Source: Deltaproteobacteria bacterium (lineage in GTDB: Bacteria > Desulfobacterota_B > Binatia > UBA9968). From it: DNA of 5,778 nucleotides. Both the position numbers and the translations under genes were made by a program. How positions within the stretch are numbered: position 1 is the stretch's first letter; each line of letters begins with the position of its first letter. Location: the NCBI GenBank assembly GCA_005879255.1, contig VBKY01000596.1:1-5778 (forward strand), in the 5' to 3' direction. The notes under the pieces were generated by a model that searched no databases, had not been told where the DNA came from, and was given only the letters and a program-made list of their open reading frames with translations. Positions 1 to 5,031 of the stretch are shown here, in pieces.

Positions 1-2
1 TC

Positions 3-908
3 TCAGCGGTCGTAAACGGCGCCCCGTTTCATCTCGCCGGAGACGCAAAGCCCTTCAAGGACACCCGTGAAAGCACCCTTGGCTTCGATATCGATAAGTT
101 GGAGATCGCCAGGTATCTCGAATACTCGCCTGTAACACTGAACTTCAAAGTCCCCTCCGGCCAACTCCACGGCAAGATCTCGGCCTCTTTCAAAGCTCCC
201 AAGAACAACCCCGCCGTGCTCTCGATCACCGGCAATCTCGGATTAAAAGAATTGGAGATGAAACAAGCCGATGGCGCGCCATTGGTTAAATTGCCGAGTT
301 TCGAAGTGCTGATCGACGCCATCGAAGTATTTGCCAATAAGACATCACTCAAATCCATTAAATCCGAAGGCCTCGAACTTTATGTGCATCGCGGCCGCGA
401 CGGCAAGGTGACCCTTGCCAATCTAGTTGGCGTTGCCGCTGAGACCAAAGCGCCGGAAACGAAGCCAGAGCCAAAGACAGACGGCAAACCGTTCATCTAT
501 GCCATCGAGGAAATCGCGTTGGGCGGAGCGACGATTCACGTTGCTGACGAGCAGCCGAAGCAGCCGTACAAGACACGCTTGGACAACGTTAATTTCAAAG
601 TTACCGGGCTCACCAACGAATCGGGTAAGAAGGCCAATGTCGAGCTTTCTTTCGAATCCGAGGCCAAGGAAAAATTTTCCCACACGGGCACACTCCAACT
701 CACGCCGCTCATAGCGGAAGGCAAGCTCGACATCGAAGGCCTGAAACCCGGCGCGCTCCGCCCTTATTATGACGATGCGCTCGCGGCGGAGATCAAAGAC
801 GGATTTTTCGATCTGTCGACGAAGTACAGTTTCGAGGCCAAAGACGCGCGAATCTCCGCGCCTTGCGGCTTGAGCTCGCCGGGCAGCCCCAACCCCTTTG
901 GCGCGTGA
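3..908 (+). CDS. DUF748/AsmA-like protein, fragment 1 (5' end outside the window)
   Basis: Frame 3 is open from the left edge to TGA at 906-908, about 301 codons. The sequence before the TTG at 99 is also coding (INGAPFHLAGD-type text, here VNGAPFHLAGDAKPF), so the true start is upstream and TTG 99 should not be used. Visible features are alternating beta-strand patterns, the phrase DGKVTLANL at 399-425, a charged Pro/Glu/Lys linker at about 434-489, and then a second beta module beginning IYAIEEIALGGATIHVAD. There is no membrane segment in this part. Family-like sequence stops near codon 858-860 (ARISA); the last 15 residues are out of frame and meaningless, since frame 2 carries the continuation LRLELAGQPQPLWRV. 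The fragment alone would be a truncated product lacking the conserved C-terminal half. Confidence 0.72.
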   Translation, partial: SAVVNGAPFHLAGDAKPFKDTRESTLGFDIDKLEIARYLEYSPVTLNFKVPSGQLHGKISASFKAPKNNPAVLSITGNLGLKELEMKQADGAPLVKLPSFEVLIDAIEVFANKTSLKSIKSEGLELYVHRGRDGKVTLANLVGVAAETKAPETKPEPKTDGKPFIYAIEEIALGGATIHVADEQPKQPYKTRLDNVNFKVTGLTNESGKKANVELSFESEAKEKFSHTGTLQLTPLIAEGKLDIEGLKPGALRPYYDDALAAEIKDGFFDLSTKYSFEAKDARISAPCGLSSPGSPNPFGA

Positions 909-2662
909 CGTCTCTGGCGATTAAGGACGGCGCGATAGATGTCGCTAAAAAAACCATTGTCATCGGCTCGCTCGAAGGAAAGGAGGGCAATGGCTACATC
1001 CAACGGGACACCGATGGCAAACTCAATTTGGCCCGCATCACCAAGGCTCAACCCTCGGCCCCGGCTCCAGCCCGGCCGGCAAAGCCAAGTGAAGGCGAAT
1101 GGCGCATCGACGCCAAACAGATACTCTTAGAGCGCTTCAGAATCAACGTGGACGATCGAAGCAATGCTAAACCCGCAAAAATCAACGTGTCAGACCTCTC
1201 GGTGCGCGGAGAAAACTTCTCGACTGCCAAGAATCAGCGAGGCAAAGCCACGATACGCGCGCGAATCAATGACAAGGGCATGTTAAGGTTGGTCGGCACC
1301 GCCACGGTAAACCCGGTCAACGCCAAATTTGTGGTCGACGCCCAGGATCTGGATCTGATTTCCGTTCAGCCCTATCTTGACGATCGAGTCAATTTCCTGT
1401 TGACCGGCGGTCGCGCCGGCACAAAGGGCGAGTTCACCTTTGATGCCGCTGGCACCGGGCCCGCAAAAATGAATTATCAGGGTGCCGTGCAGGTTGCCGA
1501 CTTCGGCGCCGTAGAACGGGACAGCCAGCAGGACCTGCTAAAATGGAAATCGCTGGGGCTGGACGCCCTCCAATTTGATCTAGAACCGTTCCAGTTGCGT
1601 ATCGGCGAGATCAATCTCACTGAATTTTATTCACGCCTGATTCTCGGCGCGGACGGTAAAATCAACCTGCAAAAATTGGCTGTGCAAAAAGAAGAGCAGA
1701 AAGGCGAGCCTCCGGCGCAGGATAAACCGGCTGAAACACCCGCAGCTACCACCGCAAGCGATGCCGCAGAGCCAAAAGCCATCACCATCGGCAAAATTAA
1801 TCTCAAGGACGGCAACATTCAATTCAGTGATTTCTTCATCAAACCCAATTACTCCGCCAACCTGACCACGGTTCAAGGCGCCATTTCCGAGCTCAAGCCG
1901 GAAGTGCCGGGCGACCTCGATCTTCAGGCGCGACTGGACAACGCCGCGCCGGTGGAAATAAAAGGCAAGATCAATCCGCTTTCCAAGGATCTCTTTCTCG
2001 ACATCATTGCCGATGCCAAAGAAATCGAACTGAATCCAATGTCGCCCTACTCAGTCAAGTACGTGGGATACGGGATCGAGAGGGGCAAGCTTTCATTCAA
2101 TGTCAAGTACAAAGTGGAGAACCGTAAGCTTTCCGCCGAAAACAAAATCATTCTGAACCAGCTCACTTTCGGTGAGAAGGTCGAGAGTCCCACGGCCACC
2201 AAGCTGCCCGTGCTGCTCGCGGTCGCGCTGATGAAAGACCGCAACGGCGTCATCGACGTCGATCTGCCGATCAGCGGCTCGCTCGACGATCCGCAGTTCA
2301 GCGTCGGCGGCATTGTGCTGAGACTTATCATCAACTTAATCACCAGAGCGGTGACCGCTCCCTTTTCATTGCTGGCGTCGGCCTTCGGTGGCGGCAGCAG
2401 CGGCGAAGAGCTGAGCTACATCGAATTTGACAACGGCCGGGCCAACCTCGATGAGCCGGATCGCGCGAAAATTGCGACCCTCGCGAAGGCCTTGAACAAC
2501 CGCCCGGCACTCAGCCTCGAAATCATCGGCCGCGCCGATCCATTGAGCGATCTCGATGGCCTCAAACGCGTCGGCATCGAGCGCAACTGGCCCGCAAGGG
2601 CGAAGCACCGCGGTCAGTGGACGATGTTCAAGTTGCTGCGAGCGAGTATCCGCGCTATTTGA
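863..2662 (+). CDS. DUF748/AsmA-like protein, fragment 2 (central part and conserved C-terminal core)
   Basis: Frame 2 is open from about 863 to TGA at 2660-2662. It continues fragment 1 directly, so the formal starts (TTG 863 or GTG 905) are unlikely to be native; neither has a Shine-Dalgarno sequence. In order it shows DGKLNLARI at 1013-1039, a Pro/Ala linker at about 1046-1098, a beta module, DGKINLQKL at 1652-1678, a second low-complexity Glu/Pro/Ala linker at about 1688-1777, and another beta module. From about 2204 comes the most recognisable AsmA/DUF748 stretch, LPVLLAVALMKDRNGVIDVD followed by LPISGSLDDPQFSVGG. A Gly/Ser-rich hinge near 2385-2410 leads to an OmpA-like first half (IEFDNGRANL from 2420, GRADP at 2528-2542). 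The last 25 residues or so, after GIER, are out of frame. Confidence 0.75.
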   Translation: MRLELAGQPQPLWRVTSLAIKDGAIDVAKKTIVIGSLEGKEGNGYIQRDTDGKLNLARITKAQPSAPAPARPAKPSEGEWRIDAKQILLERFRINVDDRSNAKPAKINVSDLSVRGENFSTAKNQRGKATIRARINDKGMLRLVGTATVNPVNAKFVVDAQDLDLISVQPYLDDRVNFLLTGGRAGTKGEFTFDAAGTGPAKMNYQGAVQVADFGAVERDSQQDLLKWKSLGLDALQFDLEPFQLRIGEINLTEFYSRLILGADGKINLQKLAVQKEEQKGEPPAQDKPAETPAATTASDAAEPKAITIGKINLKDGNIQFSDFFIKPNYSANLTTVQGAISELKPEVPGDLDLQARLDNAAPVEIKGKINPLSKDLFLDIIADAKEIELNPMSPYSVKYVGYGIERGKLSFNVKYKVENRKLSAENKIILNQLTFGEKVESPTATKLPVLLAVALMKDRNGVIDVDLPISGSLDDPQFSVGGIVLRLIINLITRAVTAPFSLLASAFGGGSSGEELSYIEFDNGRANLDEPDRAKIATLAKALNNRPALSLEIIGRADPLSDLDGLKRVGIERNWPARAKHRGQWTMFKLLRASIRAI

Positions 2663-2952
2663 AAGCCGCTTATGGCGAAGAAAGCTTCCCCAAGCCGCGG
2701 AACCTGATCGGCCTGGCTCAGGATCTCCCCGTTCCTGAGATGGAAAGGCTGATGATGCAGCACGCGAAAGCAAGCGACGACGACATGGGCCAGCTCGCCA
2801 GCCAGCGCGCGCAAGGCGTGCGCGATGCGCTCTTGGCAACCGGACAAGTGGGAGCGGAGCGCCTCTCTGTCATCGCCGTCAAGCCGTTCACGCCCGAGGA
2901 GAGACAAAAACTAAAAGGTCGGCCGAACCGAGTCGATTTTGCGATGAAATAG
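2581..2952 (+). CDS. DUF748/AsmA-like protein, fragment 3 (C-terminal tail)
   Basis: Frame 1 carries family-like sequence from about 2581 (QLARKGEAPRSVDDVQVAA) to TAG at 2950-2952. Formal starts such as GTG 2617 or TTG 2659 lack a Shine-Dalgarno site and are probably not native; this is the tail of the same protein. It contains a helical stretch with EYPRYLKAAYGEESFPKPR, the segment GLAQDLPVPEMERLMMQHAK, and then LASQRAQGVRDALLATG from 2794, which resembles the second half of OmpA-type C-terminal domains (LSxxRAxxVxxxLxxxG). The end, RLSVIAVKPFTPEE, is followed by a short basic tail. From memory, the family has roughly eight more residues between GIER at the end of fragment 2 and QLARKGE here. 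About 105 non-coding bases follow before the next gene. Confidence 0.65.
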   Translation, partial: AQLARKGEAPRSVDDVQVAASEYPRYLKAAYGEESFPKPRNLIGLAQDLPVPEMERLMMQHAKASDDDMGQLASQRAQGVRDALLATGQVGAERLSVIAVKPFTPEERQKLKGRPNRVDFAMK

Positions 2953-3045
2953 ACCAGCCCTCAATTTTCATCTTCATTTACTCCCGGCCCTGACTTTCCG
3001 AAAAGTTGTGTAGCCCCGCCTTCTGTTATAGACTCGCTTTCGTTC
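2953..3045 (+). promoter_or_regulatory. Spacer with a weak candidate promoter for the small downstream gene
   Basis: This non-coding stretch is pyrimidine-rich at its left end. A possible -35 TTGTGT at 3006-3011 lies 15 bases before a TATAGA -10 at 3027-3032. Spacing and matches are suboptimal. I see no convincing Rho-independent terminator for the upstream DUF748 gene, so read-through from it remains possible. Confidence 0.25.
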
Positions 3046-3051
3046 AGGAGG
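3046..3051 (+). promoter_or_regulatory. Shine-Dalgarno site AGGAGG
   Basis: AGGAGG lies six bases before the ATG at 3058. It is a near-consensus ribosome binding site and fixes the start of the small gene. It is the main argument that this short reading frame is really translated. Confidence 0.85.
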
Positions 3052-3057
3052 AGCTCG

Positions 3058-3348
3058 ATGACACAAGCACGAAAGACCGCCAAACCCAAAGTAACCATTA
3101 TCGCCAGCAAAGGCGCGAACCAAGCCATCAACTATTTGCTGGAAGACCGCGACGAGCTGGAGTGGCTCGTGGCCATCGGGCGGAATCACAAAGGCGATAT
3201 TTTCTTCTATGATACCGGCGGCGACATCATTCAGGATTTGGGTGCTCTGGATCGGAGGAATAACGCCGCGCGCATAGCGCGGCCGTGCGATGTTCCAGAT
3301 TCAAAATTCAAAGAAGAAAAGCATCGAGCTCACAGCTCAGATCTCTAG
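3058..3348 (+). CDS. Small hypothetical protein, 96 aa
   Basis: I do not recognise this protein. ATG at 3058 follows AGGAGG by six bases and the frame closes with TAG at 3346-3348. The product begins with a basic stretch (MTQARKTAKPK), then a likely beta strand (VTIIASKGA), an acidic helix (INYLLEDRDELEWLVAIG) and a second strand (GDIFFYDTGGD). This fits a compact cytoplasmic alpha/beta domain; there is no signal peptide or membrane segment. The last 30 residues or so (after LGALDRR) look unlike the rest. They cover a 7-bp GC-rich hairpin at 3265-3283 and the heptamer repeat at 3300, so the native C-terminus may have been shifted. Frame 3 has a TAA at 3261-3263, just before the hairpin. The gene is downstream of and parallel to the DUF748 gene, and convergent with the UbiD-family gene. 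Confidence 0.6.
   Translation: MTQARKTAKPKVTIIASKGANQAINYLLEDRDELEWLVAIGRNHKGDIFFYDTGGDIIQDLGALDRRNNAARIARPCDVPDSKFKEEKHRAHSSDL
3265..3283. terminator. GC-rich hairpin, possible terminator or structure without a T tract
   Basis: GCCGCGC at 3265-3271 and GCGCGGC at 3277-3283 form a perfect 7-bp stem with a 5-base loop (GCATA). No run of T follows on either side, so classical Rho-independent termination is not supported. It lies inside the annotated 3' end of the small gene, two bases after an out-of-frame TAA. Confidence 0.35.
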
Positions 3349-3382
3349 ATTTAGATTTCTCTGGAAACCTTGAACCTTGAAC
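3300..3382. repeat. Inverted pair of tandem heptamers in the convergent spacer
   Basis: TTCAAAATTCAAAG at 3300-3313 is two copies of TTCAARR. CCTTGAACCTTGAA at 3368-3381 is the same unit twice on the opposite strand. The two arms can pair at 11 of 14 positions around a loop of about 54 bases. A further small direct repeat, TAGATT twice, sits at 3346-3357. The position, between two convergent genes, suits a bidirectional end-of-transcript structure or a dispersed intergenic repeat. Confidence 0.5.
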
Positions 3383-3389
3383 TCATCTT

Positions 3390-4820
3390 TCATCCCGCTG
3401 GTATCTTAGGTTTGATTCTCAACGGCGGCGAACCTTCCGGCAGATAATCTTCCAGATTGACCGTTTCCCAACCCACAGGGCGCAAGCGCTCGAACTCATC
3501 GCGTCGTTTTGGATCGCACTCGGGCGGCTTGGTGGCATCGATGATGACCTTGCCGCCGATGCGGTGCCAGCCGGGCGCGCCGGGATGGCCGAACTCAGGG
3601 CAGGATGGATCCATGGCGTGAATCTTTGCGCCGTTAATCACGATAATGTCTTCAGCGGGGTTTACCCGCGTGTTGATCGCCCAAAGAATTTCCGCGTAAT
3701 TGAAAATGTCGACGTCTTCGTCGACCGCGATGGCGACTTTGGGATGCTGATATTCGCTGGACAGCACCGACATGAGCACGTTGCGTGCCTCGCCGTAATA
3801 GCGCGGCTTCATCTGCACCACCACGCCGAAAATGCCTGGCATGACGAGGACGTTCTTAACGTCCGCCCAACCGCCGACGGTTCGCGCGCGGCGCAGGATC
3901 TGCGCCGACATCGGCACCTTGTGATAGACGCAGCCTTCGACCTCGGTGCCGTTCTGGACGTTTTTGAAAATCGCGTCCTGGCGCATCGTGATCGCCTTGA
4001 TGCTGACGATCGGATTCATCCCGGAACCGGTCAAATAGTAGTCTTGAAATTCACTGAACGGTCCTTCCGGCTCGCGCACTTTCGGTGGAATCTCGCCTTC
4101 CAACACGATCTCGGCATGGGCCGGCACTTCCAGGTCGACGGTCCGGCACTTGACCAACTCGACCTCCTCTCGGAGCAGAGCCGACGCGATCTCTAATTCG
4201 TCGACGCCGTATTGCGTCGTTGTTGCGGCCGCGAAGTAATACATGGGATGGTGGCCGATCATGATCGCCACCGGCATCGGCTTATCCTGCGCCTCATACA
4301 TTTGATAATTGCTCCAGGCGTGACGCGGATAGAGAAGAATGCCGGTTTTCTTCGGTTCCTTCATCTGCAGGCGATGAAAGCTCAGATTGCGCCGGCCGGT
4401 GTCGGGATTTTTTGTAATCATTAAACCCGACCCGATAAACGGCCCGCCGTCACGGATGCCCGCCTGATGAATTGGCATCTTGGTAATGTCGACATCGTCG
4501 CCAATCATAACTTTCTGTTGCACCGGTCCGGTTTCGACCAAATGAGTCCTGCCTAGTTTCTCTGTGCGGCGCACGAATTCAGGAATCATTTCGTCGCGCC
4601 CTGTGCCAAATGCCGCGGGCGCTAGCGAGACATCGCCCGGCGCCTGTCCCAAACAGCGCCAGCCCGGGTAGCCGGGTAGATTCTCAAACAACAGCGCTCG
4701 ATCGCGCGCCTGCCAGAGAAGCGCGCCCATCTGCGTGCGCGGATCCACCGCTTTGGTGATCCGTGCCAGTAACCCCGCCTTCTCCAGTTGATCGATCCAT
4801 GACCGCATGTCATGAGGCAT
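3390..4820 (-). CDS. UbiD-family prenylated-FMN-dependent decarboxylase, 476 aa
   Basis: This is a complete gene, with ATG at 4818-4820 preceded by AAGGAG at an 8-base gap and TGA at 3390-3392. UbiD enzymes are soluble and use prenylated FMN for reversible (de)carboxylation of aromatic or alpha,beta-unsaturated acids. Length fits the family (about 450-510 aa). The E-R-E catalytic set is visible as R150 in NLSFHRLQ and E252 and E257 in EGPFSEF. Metal and phosphate ligands are plausibly N145, H167 and E208 (GVDELE), by spacing with the fungal Fdc1 residues as I recall them. Other family marks are MPVAIMIGHHP at 182-192, VPAHAEIVLEGEI at 232-244 and VDEDVDIFN at 366-374. The substrate cannot be assigned, and the C-terminus differs from what I recall of ubiquinone UbiD, so I give no symbol. 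No UbiX-like gene is near; a divergent transporter lies upstream. Confidence 0.92.
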   Translation of the reverse strand: MPHDMRSWIDQLEKAGLLARITKAVDPRTQMGALLWQARDRALLFENLPGYPGWRCLGQAPGDVSLAPAAFGTGRDEMIPEFVRRTEKLGRTHLVETGPVQQKVMIGDDVDITKMPIHQAGIRDGGPFIGSGLMITKNPDTGRRNLSFHRLQMKEPKKTGILLYPRHAWSNYQMYEAQDKPMPVAIMIGHHPMYYFAAATTTQYGVDELEIASALLREEVELVKCRTVDLEVPAHAEIVLEGEIPPKVREPEGPFSEFQDYYLTGSGMNPIVSIKAITMRQDAIFKNVQNGTEVEGCVYHKVPMSAQILRRARTVGGWADVKNVLVMPGIFGVVVQMKPRYYGEARNVLMSVLSSEYQHPKVAIAVDEDVDIFNYAEILWAINTRVNPAEDIIVINGAKIHAMDPSCPEFGHPGAPGWHRIGGKVIIDATKPPECDPKRRDEFERLRPVGWETVNLEDYLPEGSPPLRIKPKIPAG

Positions 4821-4828
4821 GGCAAATT

Positions 4829-4834
4829 CTCCTT
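4829..4834 (-). promoter_or_regulatory. Shine-Dalgarno site AAGGAG of the UbiD-family gene
   Basis: The complement reads AAGGAG eight bases before the ATG at 4820. It favours this start over the second in-frame ATG at 4806-4808 (Met5), which has no comparable site. Confidence 0.75.
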
Positions 4835-5031
4835 GTCCATCAGCTCGTAACTGCGATCAGCCATAGCACGGAGGCATGGAGCGTACCAACTGATGCCCAA
4901 CGCATAATTTCTGGTTATCGAGTGCAAATTTCACATTCGCATCGACATTGGATGGCAGTTGAAACTAACATCTATAGTCAGAGCGCGACGAAGATTTGAC
5001 TGCCCCGACGGATTCATCTAGCTTGCGGCGT
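4835..5031. promoter_or_regulatory. Divergent spacer with probable promoters for both neighbours
   Basis: The UbiD-family gene and the transporter start on opposite sides of this spacer, so both promoters should be here. Its centre, about 4900-4980, is clearly richer in A and T than the flanking genes. On the + strand TATAGT at 4973-4978 is a good -10 match, paired with a weak TTGGAT at 4948-4953 (19-base gap). On the - strand TTGCAC (4922-4927) with TATGCG 15 bases on is a poor candidate. Boundaries are approximate. Confidence 0.35.
4922..4934. promoter_or_regulatory. Candidate operator: imperfect palindrome
   Basis: GTGCAAATTTCAC matches its own reverse complement at 10 of the 12 non-central positions. 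It sits about 100 bases from each start codon in the divergent spacer, where a dimeric regulator could act on both promoters. Short AT-rich palindromes arise by chance, and no regulator gene is visible nearby. Confidence 0.25.

Larger units (their letters stand above)
3..2952 (+). pseudogene. DUF748/AsmA-like envelope protein gene, 5'-truncated by the window and frame-broken twice
   Basis: Read across three frames, this stretch encodes one continuous DUF748/AsmA-like protein of roughly 980 visible residues; the N-terminus, where the membrane anchor of this family sits, is left of the window. Proteins of this group are large, beta-rich, periplasm-facing and linked to outer-membrane or lipid homeostasis, but the role of DUF748 members is poorly defined. 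Coding runs in frame 3 to about 860, frame 2 from about 863 to 2584 and frame 1 from about 2581 to the TAG at 2950-2952. Family-like sequence continues on both sides of each switch, so this is one gene and not three. Neither switch lies in a homopolymer or a recognisable slippery site, and the A7 run at 947-953 is in frame. I infer a decaying gene or an assembly error. The family call is strong; the pseudogene status is uncertain. Confidence 0.7.

Noticed and set aside
858..866. Programmed ribosomal frameshift at the first break
   Set aside because: GCGCCTTG is not a slippery heptamer, no clear downstream structure was seen, and protein text appears to be missing at the junction.
947..953. 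A7 run as the cause of a frame error or programmed slippage
   Set aside because: The frame is the same on both sides (VAKKTIVIG), and the real switch is nearly 90 bases upstream.
2366..2839. 157-residue - strand reading frame over the DUF748 C-terminus
   Set aside because: It is Arg- and Ala-rich with no domain, and it lies across the second frame break of a clearly conserved + strand protein.
3564..4196. Long + strand reading frame antisense to the UbiD-family gene
   Set aside because: It is rich in His, Arg and Asp, has no recognisable domain or ribosome binding site, and the opposite strand encodes an unmistakable enzyme. It is a shadow frame.
4622..4999. Short frames on both strands across the start of the UbiD-family gene
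   Set aside because: They overlap the N-terminus of a confident gene and have no ribosome binding site or recognisable content.
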